From an uncultured Candidatus Melainabacteria bacterium (GTDB taxonomy: Bacteria > Cyanobacteriota > Vampirovibrionia > Gastranaerophilales > Gastranaerophilaceae): DNA of 64,000 nucleotides. Shown here piece by piece: positions 24,089 through 33,592 of this stretch. Location of the stretch: positions 62,001 through 126,000 of the forward strand of contig CANOTP010000005.1 of NCBI GenBank assembly GCA_947570135.1. The letters are read 5' to 3'. Under the pieces are notes generated by a model that did not search any database, was not told where the DNA came from, and was given only the letters and a program-made list of their open reading frames with translations. Position 1 is the stretch's first letter, and the number at the start of each line of letters is the position of its first letter. Made by a program: the position numbers and the translations under genes.

Positions 24089-26182
24089 ATGGGATTGGCG
24101 GCTTCACAAGCTAGATTTTTATGTATAACGGCACGAAAAGCTGATTGTGAATACAAATCAACAGATTTGGCTCAACAAAAATTGAGTATCACAAATCAGT
24201 TGGCTGCGGTTTCTAACGAATATGCCAATGCTATGAATGCTACAAAATTATTGTGGTCAAATGATACTGTTGACGGGGATTACGGTTTAACATACAGTTT
24301 ACTTATGATGCCGTCTGCCGTTAATGATTATGACCCTTATATGATAACAACAGCTTCCGGAGCTATCGTATTAAACAGTGAATACGCAGCCGCAGCAAGA
24401 GCAGCAGGGTTATCAAAAGCAGGCGGAATCGGTTCTCAGGAACAACGTGATAAATTTATTCAAGCTTTGGTTCCGGGAGGTTTGGTAACTAAAGAAACAG
24501 CAAATTCAATAACAAAATACGACTTTACTGCTCAAAAAGTTAATGGCGGAATCACTTTCTCTGATGCTGTCAGACCGACTGAAAGTATGGGTGTCCAATG
24601 GAACCCGTTAGCAGGTGTTGGTGCCCAGCCTAAAAATAAATCTGTGGTTGATGCTATGAAATTACCTGAGTTGATTATGAGCGAACAAATAGGTCAACAA
24701 CCTATTGACTGGACAGTTCTTACATTACAAGATGGACAAATCAGTAGAGTTAACTTTGATAAGAAAAATAAAGAATACAGTCAATATTCACAATTACTTG
24801 TAAAACATGTGGTGAGTGATGATATTGTAAATTACTTTAAAGCTCAAAAAAATACTTATAAATTAAATAATACACCTGATGACAATGCAAACGATTCTGT
24901 GAAAAATGAATTTAATGCTAACATTCTTAAATATGATAAACTTATAAAGGCGGCAGAAGTTCTTCAAAATGGCGAGTACGACGCTTCAAAATTCAAAAGC
25001 TTAACTGAAATCTCTGCAAAAGATAGTCCTACAGGTACAGCTTTCAGTGGTTATAATAGTGTTGATGCTGCTTTTGCAGACTTGAAAAGTTTGATAGATG
25101 CTGACCATACTGCATTTAAAAATCAATATTCAGGTAAAATTGTTGATAATATTGATGCAAGTAAATTTAACGTTAATCAATCTGACGGTAAAGGTATAAA
25201 TTTTGCCGGGTATTCTGTTGTTGTTAACAATGTATTAAACAAGGATAAAGGTGACCTTTCAGATATGACTATCGGAGATATCCTTGCAGGCAGTGTTGTT
25301 CTTGTTAATAACAAAAATGATGGAGGTGCCGAAGATGAGAATGCATTTAAACAAGATGTAGAAAAAATGCTAAATGCTATTTCTAAAGTTTTTGGATATT
25401 CTCCAACAGAAGATTTGTTTGGTAAAGGGTTTAATATTGATGAAGCATCGTCTGAAGCCTTAAAATTTGCTTATAATATGACAAAAAGACAGTTTAACCG
25501 TGTTACTGCCAATGGTAATAATACATCTGGTTTGTTTGTTGAAAATTCCGCTTATCAAAATGCTTTAAACTATAACTCGATTGGCAGTGACGGTTCAAAA
25601 AAATATATGGCAGTAAGTTTATCTAATATGTTATCATCATTCTTGACGTATTATGATAATTACTTAAATATGGCAAATTCTGATTACGTTGTCGGTAAAA
25701 GTGTTGAGACTTCTGTTTATGTAACAGATAACCCTAATTATTATTACTTATTCCAAAATGATAAAGATGCTGTTCCTGATATTAAAACAAAGTCAGCTGA
25801 TTTTTATGATGAAATCTACAATAATATTTTAGCTCACGGCTGGCGAGAAGATGTTGCAATTGACGATAGTGAATATCTTGAAAGCATGATAAAAGATGGC
25901 AGATATTCAATGAGCTCGTTAAACAAAAATGACGGTTATTATTATCAATCAAGATATAATGATACGGGTTATATTGTTGAAGTTGCTGATACTGATGCGA
26001 TAGCAAGAGCAGAAGCTGAGTTTAGTGCAAAAAAAGCCGAATTAACATATAAAGAAAATTCAATTGATTTGAAATCTAAAAAACTTGATGCAGAAATTTC
26101 AGCCTTAACAAGTGAATATGAATCAGTTAAAACAATGATTTCAAACGGTGTACAAAAAACCTTCCAACTGTTCCAAAGCTAG
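24089..26182 (+). CDS. Large hypothetical protein, candidate flagellar-class secreted protein
   Basis: This 697-residue protein begins MGLAASQARFLCITARKA, followed by a helical stretch (QQKLSITNQLAAVSNEYANAM). Its C-terminus is also helical (LKSKKLDAEISALTSEYESVK). Helical termini flanking a large variable middle are the architecture of flagellar axial and hook-associated proteins. There is no Sec signal peptide, which also fits export by a type III apparatus. The sigma-28-like promoter upstream supports a late flagellar gene. I do not recognise a named family, so the role is an inference. Confidence 0.6.
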   Translation: MGLAASQARFLCITARKADCEYKSTDLAQQKLSITNQLAAVSNEYANAMNATKLLWSNDTVDGDYGLTYSLLMMPSAVNDYDPYMITTASGAIVLNSEYAAAARAAGLSKAGGIGSQEQRDKFIQALVPGGLVTKETANSITKYDFTAQKVNGGITFSDAVRPTESMGVQWNPLAGVGAQPKNKSVVDAMKLPELIMSEQIGQQPIDWTVLTLQDGQISRVNFDKKNKEYSQYSQLLVKHVVSDDIVNYFKAQKNTYKLNNTPDDNANDSVKNEFNANILKYDKLIKAAEVLQNGEYDASKFKSLTEISAKDSPTGTAFSGYNSVDAAFADLKSLIDADHTAFKNQYSGKIVDNIDASKFNVNQSDGKGINFAGYSVVVNNVLNKDKGDLSDMTIGDILAGSVVLVNNKNDGGAEDENAFKQDVEKMLNAISKVFGYSPTEDLFGKGFNIDEASSEALKFAYNMTKRQFNRVTANGNNTSGLFVENSAYQNALNYNSIGSDGSKKYMAVSLSNMLSSFLTYYDNYLNMANSDYVVGKSVETSVYVTDNPNYYYLFQNDKDAVPDIKTKSADFYDEIYNNILAHGWREDVAIDDSEYLESMIKDGRYSMSSLNKNDGYYYQSRYNDTGYIVEVADTDAIARAEAEFSAKKAELTYKENSIDLKSKKLDAEISALTSEYESVKTMISNGVQKTFQLFQS

Positions 26183-26188
26183 GTTAAA

Positions 26189-26914
26189 TTATTTGTCTCT
26201 GTGACCTGTTTTCATCTTATGGTCAATAACGGCAGTTCTTTGGTTTGCGCCAAGCTTACCTGCAATCAGGTGATATGCAAGAACTAATGCGCTGCCAATA
26301 CCTGCAATAATCTTACCTGATTTACCGATATGTTTAAGCGGATGTCGGATTGTGTTCCAGATAGTAGGACCTTCTTTCGCAAAGGCTTTCGGTAAAGAAT
26401 TAAACAACCAAGAACCTCCCAGTAATGCAATTCCTGCTCCTGCACCGTATACAAGACCTTTAACCGTTGCACCTATCATTTTCCCTGTGTGCGAAATAAA
26501 TTTCCAAACATTAGCAGCTCGGTCTTTTAAAGATTTGGGATTAGCTTTCTTGTTATATAAATCAAGAGCGTCTTTATCTTCAACTAATATTACATTAGGT
26601 TTAACTCTAAGACCGACTTCTGTTACGGTACCGTCTGCGGTGATTGAGTATTCTAAACCATCCGGCATTCTTTTTTGTTTCATTCGAACTGTTTGAAATT
26701 CGGGATTATATTTCTTTTCCCAGTTTTTGTCTTTTAAACGGGATTTAAAATCAGCAACTTTTTTATCGATAATTTCAATAGAATCATTTACGGGTGTGTC
26801 ATTTCCGGGATTAGTTACCGAAACTGTTTGGTCAGGTACTTTTCGAATGTTGTTAACCGAAATCCCAAATGAGTTAAGTGTTTGAAATTTACTTGCACCT
26901 ACATTATTTATCAT
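26189..26914 (-). CDS. Hypothetical membrane protein
   Basis: This 241-residue protein is polar for the first 135 residues, then has two hydrophobic segments: ATVKGLVYGAGAGIALLGG and KIIAGIGSALVLAYHLIAG. A basic tail follows. The N-terminus (MINNVGASKFQTLNSFG) resembles the short leaders of other lineage-specific proteins here. It is convergent with the sigma-28-associated gene, with a 6-bp gap, and sits in tandem with the next small gene. No function can be named. Confidence 0.6.
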   Translation of the reverse strand: MINNVGASKFQTLNSFGISVNNIRKVPDQTVSVTNPGNDTPVNDSIEIIDKKVADFKSRLKDKNWEKKYNPEFQTVRMKQKRMPDGLEYSITADGTVTEVGLRVKPNVILVEDKDALDLYNKKANPKSLKDRAANVWKFISHTGKMIGATVKGLVYGAGAGIALLGGSWLFNSLPKAFAKEGPTIWNTIRHPLKHIGKSGKIIAGIGSALVLAYHLIAGKLGANQRTAVIDHKMKTGHRDK

Positions 26915-26927
26915 GACACACTCCTTG

Positions 26928-27170
26928 TTATTTTTTAGAAGAGAAGAAACTTTTTATATTTTCTAAACTTCTGTTTAACCAATTTTGTTGGGTTGTAGTT
27001 TGTTTGTTTTCGTTTTTTTTTGAGAAGTCTATATCAAGAATATCGTCAGGTATGACATTATCGATATCATCATAAGAACTTGTCATCATATCTTGGACAG
27101 TTTTTTTTGTTGAATTATACATATTATCCAAAATATTAGTCGGAGTATATATACTTACCGGTTTTATCAT
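26928..27170 (-). CDS. Small hypothetical protein
   Basis: This is an 80-residue polar protein beginning MIKPVSIYTPTNILDNMYN, acidic in the middle (DDIDNVIPDDILDID) and with a basic helical tail (NRSLENIKSFFSSKK). It lies 13 nt upstream of the membrane protein gene on the same strand, so they are probably co-transcribed. There is no recognisable domain. Confidence 0.55.
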   Translation of the reverse strand: MIKPVSIYTPTNILDNMYNSTKKTVQDMMTSSYDDIDNVIPDDILDIDFSKKNENKQTTTQQNWLNRSLENIKSFFSSKK

Positions 27171-27239
27171 TTTTTGTACACACTCCTTACTTTATATAAG
27201 ACAGTTACACGAATATTTTTGCTATTATGTTAAGAATTT

Positions 27240-29819
27240 TTACATTCCGAATAACGACAATTGCGGAACGTCATCTTCATTATTACTCATTTTCTTTCTG
27301 GTTGCAAGGTTATTTGAAAAATCTTTTTGCATTTTTAACATTAAATCTTCGGAACGTTTAATGACGGCTTTAGGTAAACCTGCCATTTTAGCTACTTGAA
27401 TCCCGTAACTTTTGCTTGTTCCGCCTTGAACGATTTTTCGTAAGAACTCTATTTCGCCGTTTTGTTCTGATACCGTTATTCTAAAGTTTTTGATTTGCGG
27501 GTAATTTTTTGTCATTACGTTAAGTTCGTGGTAATGGGTTGCAAAAATACATCTTGCTTTAATTTTTGTTGCAAGAAATTCTGCAACTGACCAGGCGATT
27601 GCAACACCGTCGTAGGTACTTGTACCACGTCCGATTTCGTCAAGCAGAATAAAGCTTCTGTCGGTTGCTGAGTTAAGGATGAAAGATGTTTCAATCATTT
27701 CGACCATAAATGTTGATTGTCCCAGTGTCAAATCATCGCTTGCGCCGACTCTTGTAAAAACTTTGTCTATAATCCCGATTTTAGCGCTATCGGCTGGCAC
27801 CCATGAACCTATTTGAGCAAGGATTGCAATAAGCGCGTTTTGGCGCATGTAAGTTGACTTACCTGCCATGTTTGGTCCTGTAAGTATCATAAATTGTGTT
27901 GTATCAGATGAATTTGCTTTCAGTTCTAGGTGGTTTGCAACATATTCGCCAAGCGGAAGAATTTTTTCCAAAACAGGATGTCGTCCGTTTTGCACAAGAA
28001 AATCATAAGATTCATCAATTTGTGGTTTGCAGTAATTATTTTCAACAGCAACTTCTGCAAGTGAGTTTATGACGTCTGTTTGGGCGATAGAATCTGCAAT
28101 TTCACGAATTTTTGTGACAAATTCTTTTGAGTATTCTCTAAAATCGGTAAAGATTTTATATTCAAGTTCGGTTGCTTTAAATTTTGCACCAAGAACATCG
28201 TTTTCATGTTTTTTAAGTTCATCTGTAATGAATCTTTCAGCGCCTGTGAGTGTTTGTTTTCTAACGTAGCTTTGCGGAACCAGGTTAAGGAATGAATTTG
28301 TAACTTCTATATAGAATCCGAAAACTTTGTTATATCCGACCTTAAGATTTTTTATTCCTGTGCGTTCTTTTTCTTCTTCCGTGAATTTTTTCAGCCACTC
28401 TTCGCCGCCTGACAGTAAATCCCTAAAGTAATCCAATTCTCCGCTGACACCTTCTTTTACAATTCCACCTTCTTTTATCAAAACAGGCGGGTTTTCGACG
28501 ATTGTGTACTCAATCATGTTTACGTAATCTTCGATTGCTTCGCGGTATTCTCTGACAGGTTTTAACATGTCATGCTCAAGAGTTTCTGTCATATCGAGCA
28601 GTGTAGGAAGCATTGAGAGCGATATTTTTAAGCTTACAAAATCTTTCGGGCTTGCTGAACCGTTACTCATACGGGTTGCAAGACGTTGGATATCGTAGAT
28701 TTTTTCAAGGTTATCAGATAGTGCGTATCTGACATTTTCTTTTTCAACAAGTTCTGTTATCGCGTTTTGTCTTTTTAAAATATCGTTAACACTTTTTAGC
28801 GGCTGACAAATCCAGCTTTTTAAAAGTCTTGCGCCCATGTTGGTTTTTGTTTTATCAATTGACCATAATAGTGAGCCGTATTTATTTTTTTCGCGAAGAG
28901 TTTCAATAAGTTCAAGATTTTTTCTTGTTGAAGCATCTAGAATCATATATTCAGACAGTTCGTAAGGTTCAATTCTTTCAAATTTCGGCATATTGCCTTT
29001 TAGGGTTTCCCAAACGTAAGCTAGAAGCGCGCCAGCCGCTCTAAAACCGAGCTTATATTTTGAGTACCCGAAACTTTCCAAGCTTTGTGTTTTAAATACC
29101 GTTTTTAGGTTATTTTCTGCAAAAGCGGGTTCAAAAACTGATGTTGGTATTTTTGAACAGTTGTATCTTTTTGTAATTTCATCAGGCAGGTTTATTACTT
29201 CATCGGGAACTATTTGAAATGGTTTAATTTCCTGACGCTGTGACGGGGCGACGATTTCTGAGGGGTTAAGGCGTGCAAGTTCTGCCATAACCATATTTAA
29301 CGGTGCCTGGGTTGTTTTAAATTCGCCTGTTGAAATGTCTGTGTATGAAAAACCGTAGATTTCGGATTTTTCGTCTTTGTAGATTGCACAGATATAGTTG
29401 TTTGAATTTTGGTTTAAAAGATTGCTTTCTGTGAGTGTTCCTGCCGTGATAACACGGGTTACGCCGCGCTCAACAAGACCTTTTGCAAATTTCGGATCTT
29501 CAAGCTGGTCACAGATTGCGACTTTGTAATTTTTTTGAACAAGTTTTTCTAAGTACGCATCGGCAGCTTTTGCCGGAATCCCTGCAAGTGGTATCCTTCC
29601 GAGTTTCGGTCCCGCATCGCGTCCTGTTAGAGTTAATTCTAATTCTTTAGACATAATCACTGCATCTTCAAAAAAGGTTTCGTAGAAATCTCCTAAACGG
29701 TACCACAAAAGAATTTTCGGGTTTTCTTTTTTGATGTTAAGAAACTGCCTCATAACAGGCGTTGTATCTTCGGGATTAACTTCCCAACTATTTATGTGAT
29801 TGATTTCAGTCTTGCTCAT
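27240..29819 (-). CDS. mutS: DNA mismatch repair protein MutS
   Basis: This 859-residue protein has the full MutS layout. The N-terminal mismatch-binding domain has the GDFYETF motif (the Phe-x-Glu that stacks on the mismatch), followed by the connector, lever and clamp domains. The ATPase domain has Walker A TGPNMAGKSTYMRQ, Walker B LLDEIGRGTSTYDG, and the signature FATHYHEL. It recognises mispairs and recruits downstream repair. It is divergent from the next gene, with 38 bp between starts. Confidence 0.98.
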   Translation of the reverse strand: MSKTEINHINSWEVNPEDTTPVMRQFLNIKKENPKILLWYRLGDFYETFFEDAVIMSKELELTLTGRDAGPKLGRIPLAGIPAKAADAYLEKLVQKNYKVAICDQLEDPKFAKGLVERGVTRVITAGTLTESNLLNQNSNNYICAIYKDEKSEIYGFSYTDISTGEFKTTQAPLNMVMAELARLNPSEIVAPSQRQEIKPFQIVPDEVINLPDEITKRYNCSKIPTSVFEPAFAENNLKTVFKTQSLESFGYSKYKLGFRAAGALLAYVWETLKGNMPKFERIEPYELSEYMILDASTRKNLELIETLREKNKYGSLLWSIDKTKTNMGARLLKSWICQPLKSVNDILKRQNAITELVEKENVRYALSDNLEKIYDIQRLATRMSNGSASPKDFVSLKISLSMLPTLLDMTETLEHDMLKPVREYREAIEDYVNMIEYTIVENPPVLIKEGGIVKEGVSGELDYFRDLLSGGEEWLKKFTEEEKERTGIKNLKVGYNKVFGFYIEVTNSFLNLVPQSYVRKQTLTGAERFITDELKKHENDVLGAKFKATELEYKIFTDFREYSKEFVTKIREIADSIAQTDVINSLAEVAVENNYCKPQIDESYDFLVQNGRHPVLEKILPLGEYVANHLELKANSSDTTQFMILTGPNMAGKSTYMRQNALIAILAQIGSWVPADSAKIGIIDKVFTRVGASDDLTLGQSTFMVEMIETSFILNSATDRSFILLDEIGRGTSTYDGVAIAWSVAEFLATKIKARCIFATHYHELNVMTKNYPQIKNFRITVSEQNGEIEFLRKIVQGGTSKSYGIQVAKMAGLPKAVIKRSEDLMLKMQKDFSNNLATRKKMSNNEDDVPQLSLFGM

Positions 29820-29857
29820 ATTATAATATTTTTATACAAAAACGAGAGGATTTCAAC

Positions 29858-30457
29858 ATGGGTTGTTTAAAAAACGTTACACGAGCGGTTTTCCTGACTA
29901 TTGTCATAGTCGGATTTGTTGCTATGGGCGGGAAAGACTTGGTTCGAACATGGTTTATGAACTTTATTAACCCGAGTAAGGATGTTGTTCTTGAACGGGC
30001 GCAAAAGATTGGTGATTTTTCAAAAATAAATAAAGAATTTGAGATAGAAAAAGCTGCGGGGATATTAGGTTATAATGCGGTTCTTGCCGAACACAAAGCC
30101 TCAGGGCAAAAAATGGTTGTTGTGGATTCGGGGAAGAAAAAAGTTTTGACGACCGATGATATAAAAGCGTCAGACGCGGAGGATAGAATTAAGGCCGCGA
30201 TAAATAAGATTAAATATCAATCGGCTGCGATAGAAGAGTTTCATGTAACAGAGCGCGGCACAATGAAGTCTTACGGGCAGGAAGTTCCGTATGTGAGGTT
30301 TAGAGCAAAGCTGAAAAAACTTCCGATAGGAGAAATCGGCGGAGTTATTTCTGTAGTGAAAGATGAAAACGGAAATGATAAAATTTTGGTTTCCGCTAAC
30401 GAAAAGGATAAATACTCACAGCTTATAACAAATGAGTTTTTTAAGGCTGTGAAGTAA
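29858..30457 (+). CDS. Hypothetical single-pass membrane protein
   Basis: This 199-residue protein has an N-terminal hydrophobic anchor (AVFLTIVIVGFVAMGG) and a mixed alpha/beta soluble part. A central conserved-looking stretch is GQKMVVVDSGKKKVLTTDDI, followed by a strand-rich end (GGVISVVKDENGNDKILVSANEK). GAGAGG precedes the ATG. The soluble domain would face the periplasm if the anchor is uncleaved. The family is unknown to me. Confidence 0.6.
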   Translation: MGCLKNVTRAVFLTIVIVGFVAMGGKDLVRTWFMNFINPSKDVVLERAQKIGDFSKINKEFEIEKAAGILGYNAVLAEHKASGQKMVVVDSGKKKVLTTDDIKASDAEDRIKAAINKIKYQSAAIEEFHVTERGTMKSYGQEVPYVRFRAKLKKLPIGEIGGVISVVKDENGNDKILVSANEKDKYSQLITNEFFKAVK

Positions 30458-30464
30458 GGTGGTT

Positions 30465-30929
30465 TTATACCTCTTCTCCAAGCCACCTGAAATAATATTC
30501 GCTGTCACCCATACGTTTATAAATACCGATTTGGTCGGCTTCAGTGTCAAAATCTTTTTCGCGCATTTCTCTTGTGTTTGCGACGGCGCACTTCTTATGA
30601 CATACGTAAATAGGGACTTCACATTTTGGGGCAATACGAATAATGAAAACATATTCGCAGTTTTCAACACTTTTTAAGATTATTTCTTTTGGTTCCAGAT
30701 TGAAGTACTCAAACATTATTTCTTTCACATCGTCGACATAATTATGACGATCAACGGGATGTTGTTGAAATACCATTTCGGTTCCAATGAGCCAGTAGAT
30801 AGTCCCGTTTGAATTAATGCGAATATCGTTTTCCGAAATCTGGAGAATATCATTGCTGTCTTTAAATTCTAATTCTCCATCTTCAAGTAATGTTCTCATT
30901 TGGTCGCGGTTTAAATTTAATTCTTTCAT
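30465..30929 (-). CDS. Hypothetical protein
   Basis: This is a 154-residue soluble acidic protein starting MKELNLNRDQMRTLLEDGEL, with an aromatic C-terminus (YYFRWLGEEV). It has paired cysteines in CEVPIYVCHKKCAV, which could bind a metal, although spacing does not match a standard zinc finger. AGGAG precedes the ATG. It is convergent with the membrane protein gene. I cannot assign a function. Confidence 0.55.
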   Translation of the reverse strand: MKELNLNRDQMRTLLEDGELEFKDSNDILQISENDIRINSNGTIYWLIGTEMVFQQHPVDRHNYVDDVKEIMFEYFNLEPKEIILKSVENCEYVFIIRIAPKCEVPIYVCHKKCAVANTREMREKDFDTEADQIGIYKRMGDSEYYFRWLGEEV

Positions 30930-31046
30930 TTTTCCTCCTTATGTGAATAGAAAATTCTCTTTTTATGTAGTATTTGTGCGTTATTAGACTTTATAAACTC
31001 AGATAACGACATAGATAAAGTCAAATAAATAGCCTATTATGTAAGT

Positions 31047-31388
31047 ATGAACGGTAAAGATATTAAAAAGATATTTGGTTTATCAGTTAAGGAACATCGA
31101 GTTGCAAAAGGTCTAACTCGCGAACAACTTGCTGAATTAATTGATAAAGATCTTAGTACAGTTAACCGCATAGAAACAGGCGTTAATTTTGTCAACAGTG
31201 ATACCTTAGCCAAGTTATGTGAAGTGTTTGAAGTAACACCTGCAGTTTTATTATCTCCGCCGCAGTTGTTATTAAAAGACCAGTCAGAGTCAATAGAAGT
31301 AATCACGCAACTTTTGCAAACAGTTCCTGCTAACAATTTAAAAGATATTTATAAGATGTTGTTATTGTTGAGTAAGTATTTCACATAG
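31047..31388 (+). CDS. XRE-family transcriptional regulator
   Basis: This 113-residue protein has an N-terminal Cro/CI helix-turn-helix (VAKGLTREQLAELIDKDLSTVNRIETG) and a short helical C-terminal part, probably for dimerisation. TATTAT ends 6 bases before the ATG and no Shine-Dalgarno is seen, so the mRNA is probably leaderless. A second XRE gene follows about 100 bp downstream on the same strand. Its targets are unknown. It may regulate itself or the neighbouring export genes. Confidence 0.85.
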   Translation: MNGKDIKKIFGLSVKEHRVAKGLTREQLAELIDKDLSTVNRIETGVNFVNSDTLAKLCEVFEVTPAVLLSPPQLLLKDQSESIEVITQLLQTVPANNLKDIYKMLLLLSKYFT

Positions 31389-31484
31389 TTTTTCCTCCTG
31401 TAGATTACGAATGTTTTGCTATTCCAAACCTTCCCCCATTCTAAGCCAGTGGTTAGATGTTTGTCAATATGTGAATATCAGAGT

Positions 31485-31700
31485 ATGAACAGAGATGAAG
31501 TATTACAAAGTATAGGTGACAATATCAGGGCTGAGCGTAACAGACGCAGATTATCTCAGGAAGGCTTGGCGGAATTGGCGGGTATGAACGAGAAGCATCT
31601 CAGCCAGATTGAAAACGGTCATGCTAATTTTCAGGTATTAACGTTACTTGCAATATGTCGGGCGCTTGGGGTTTCCGTCAGCACAATTTGCGGTGAGTAA
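31485..31700 (+). CDS. Small XRE-family transcriptional regulator
   Basis: The 71-residue product from the ATG at 31485 is nearly all helix-turn-helix: RNRRRLSQEGLAELAGMNEKHLSQIENG, with MNEKHLSQIE as the recognition region. A longer frame from 31416 would add 23 unrelated residues and is not favoured. GAATAT lies 6 bases before the ATG, again suggesting a leaderless message. Confidence 0.85.
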   Translation: MNRDEVLQSIGDNIRAERNRRRLSQEGLAELAGMNEKHLSQIENGHANFQVLTLLAICRALGVSVSTICGE

Positions 31701-31776
31701 CGGTAAACTTGCAAATTGTACCTGCATATTATATTTACTCCCTCCCCTTGATTTTTCAAAAAAATCCATTAAAAGA

Positions 31777-31806
31777 TTGATGTAATTAATACTGTTGTAT
31801 TATATT
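31777..31806 (+). promoter_or_regulatory. Promoter of the type III export operon
   Basis: TTGATG (31777-31782) and TATATT (31801-31806), with an 18-base spacer, predict transcription from about 31813, leaving a leader before the ATG at 31863. Confidence 0.55.
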
Positions 31807-31862
31807 GTAAGTGTGGAAGTGTGTCTAAATATTTCCAAAGGGATAAATTAAGGGATAGTTTT

Positions 31863-33056
31863 ATGGAAGATAAGCTTCAAAATTCAATATCCACAAAGCA
31901 ATTGTACAGAGAGTTTGACTGGTACAAAAATACTTTTCCTGCGCTTGTACAAAATTCTTGTGATGAATTTTTTGATAAAAATTTCCGTTTAGAACTTATC
32001 GGACTTAGCAAAAATATCAATTGTATGCTTGATAATGAATCCTGTTTTGTCACAAAAATTAAGATTGACAAAGAATACGATATGTTTTTCAGGCTTACCG
32101 ATAAGGCTATCAATATTATTCTTTCTAAGATTTTAGGACAGACAAAACATAAGTTTAATATCAATAAAATTTCAGAGCTTGAATCAAAAGTCATAACTTC
32201 GTTTAACGATTTTATGTTTGAGCATATCAAAACGCTTATCAACGAACCTGACCAAACACAGCTTAAACGCAGCAATTTTGACACGGTTCATTTGACGTTT
32301 ATCATAAAAGAAGTTGAAGAATACAACCATTCAGCGGGGAAATTCATTATCACATTGCCGCAGGTTTTGATTAACGCGCAGGAGATTCAATCTGCGGGGA
32401 ATATGTTTTCGGAAGACAACTTCCCGAACAGCGAAACCTTTGCAAGCGTATTTATCGGGAAAACTAAGTTTTCACTTTACGATATCAAAAATTTGGAAAC
32501 CGAAGATGTTGTTGTGTTTGAAAACAGCGATTTGAAATCTGTAAGATTAACGATTAACGGGGAAGGTTTGGATGTAAATATTAACCCGAACATGGACTTA
32601 TTAATACCTGATATAGACAACGGAGGAGAGGAAATGGGCGAAACTCATGATAATATTTGGGACAGTATCGAAGTCGAGATGAGTGCTGAATTTGATACCG
32701 TAAAAATATCTCTGGGCGAGTTGAAAGATATAGAAAACGGCTTGGTCGTAGACTTAGCCTCATTGTATGACAATAATGTAACCCTGAAAGTTGAAGGAAA
32801 ACCTATTGCAAGCGGATCTTTGGTAATAGTAAACGACAGATACGGGGTTAAGATAAATAACGTAATCGCGCAAGGTGAAGGCGGCGGGCCAAGACCTGCT
32901 CCGTCAAGCGCAGATGTTGATAGTGAAGATGTCGAAGATTTTGAATCTCAAGATGAAGGTCAGGAACAGTTCGCTCAAGATGAAGTTCCTCAAGATAGCG
33001 GTTCGGATGAGGAATTTGACTACAGCGACTTTGAACTTGAAGACGAAAACATCTAA
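31863..33056 (+). CDS. SpoA-domain C-ring protein (FliM/FliN or SctQ-like)
   Basis: AAGGGA before the ATG at 31863 favours this start over a GTG at 31821. The N-terminal about 190 residues are divergent. Two SpoA-type segments follow: one around FIGKTKFSLYDIKNLETEDVVVF and a better one, TVKISLGELKDIENGLVVDLAS with VTLKVEGKPIASGSLVIVNDRYGVKI. The tail is an acidic, Gln/Asp-rich extension of about 60 residues. Two SpoA domains in one protein is the SctQ arrangement, whereas flagella usually split them between FliM and FliN. It is the first gene of the export-gate operon and would form the cytoplasmic sorting ring. Confidence 0.75.
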   Translation: MEDKLQNSISTKQLYREFDWYKNTFPALVQNSCDEFFDKNFRLELIGLSKNINCMLDNESCFVTKIKIDKEYDMFFRLTDKAINIILSKILGQTKHKFNINKISELESKVITSFNDFMFEHIKTLINEPDQTQLKRSNFDTVHLTFIIKEVEEYNHSAGKFIITLPQVLINAQEIQSAGNMFSEDNFPNSETFASVFIGKTKFSLYDIKNLETEDVVVFENSDLKSVRLTINGEGLDVNINPNMDLLIPDIDNGGEEMGETHDNIWDSIEVEMSAEFDTVKISLGELKDIENGLVVDLASLYDNNVTLKVEGKPIASGSLVIVNDRYGVKINNVIAQGEGGGPRPAPSSADVDSEDVEDFESQDEGQEQFAQDEVPQDSGSDEEFDYSDFELEDENI

Positions 33057-33089
33057 AATTAAATTAAGACGGGGAGATTTTTAAAGCTT

Positions 33090-33578
33090 ATGGGCGGATA
33101 TATAGCTAATTTTACGGTATACACAATGGCAATGACAGGGTTAATCTGTTTTGCCGTGTTTGTCTATAAAAAAGTTATGGACGGAAGTATTCGAAAAGAT
33201 AATTCCAAGTTCCTTTGTGTTGAAGAATCAATGAATCTTTCTCCGCGCAAGACTTTACATGTCGTAAGAGCAGGGAATGAAAAATTCCTGATAGCTTCAG
33301 ATGTAGATAGAACAACTTTGATATCAAAACTTGACGGGGGTAAAGAGGAGAAAGAGATACCGTCATTTGATGCGTTTCTTGAGATGCAAAAACCTGTTGA
33401 ACAATTACCTCAACCGCAGGTTCAGATAGAGTCGCAAAGACATGCTCCTCAGCCTGTAAGAACCCGTCCGCCAAGAAGAAAAGACAGGTCGGTTATGTCG
33501 GTGGATTTTTCGAAAACCCCTGTAAGAAACGGTCGTTCTCCGATGCAGGAAATGGCTAAAAGAATTAACGAATTATAA
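33090..33578 (+). CDS. fliO: FliO-like flagellar export gate assembly protein
   Basis: This 162-residue protein has one N-terminal membrane helix (FTVYTMAMTGLICFAVFVY) and the FliO core (ESMNLSPRKTLHVVRAGNEKFLIASD). A long disordered, Pro/Arg-rich tail follows. FliO helps assemble the FliP ring and is normally absent from non-flagellar injectisomes, so its presence argues for a flagellar origin of the operon. GGGGAG lies 14 bases before the ATG. Confidence 0.78.
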   Translation: MGGYIANFTVYTMAMTGLICFAVFVYKKVMDGSIRKDNSKFLCVEESMNLSPRKTLHVVRAGNEKFLIASDVDRTTLISKLDGGKEEKEIPSFDAFLEMQKPVEQLPQPQVQIESQRHAPQPVRTRPPRRKDRSVMSVDFSKTPVRNGRSPMQEMAKRINEL

Positions 33579-33592
33579 GGAATGATAAATAT

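Noticed and set aside
31047-31700. Two neighbouring XRE genes as a toxin-antitoxin pair
   Set aside because: Both products are DNA-binding domains. Neither resembles a toxin.
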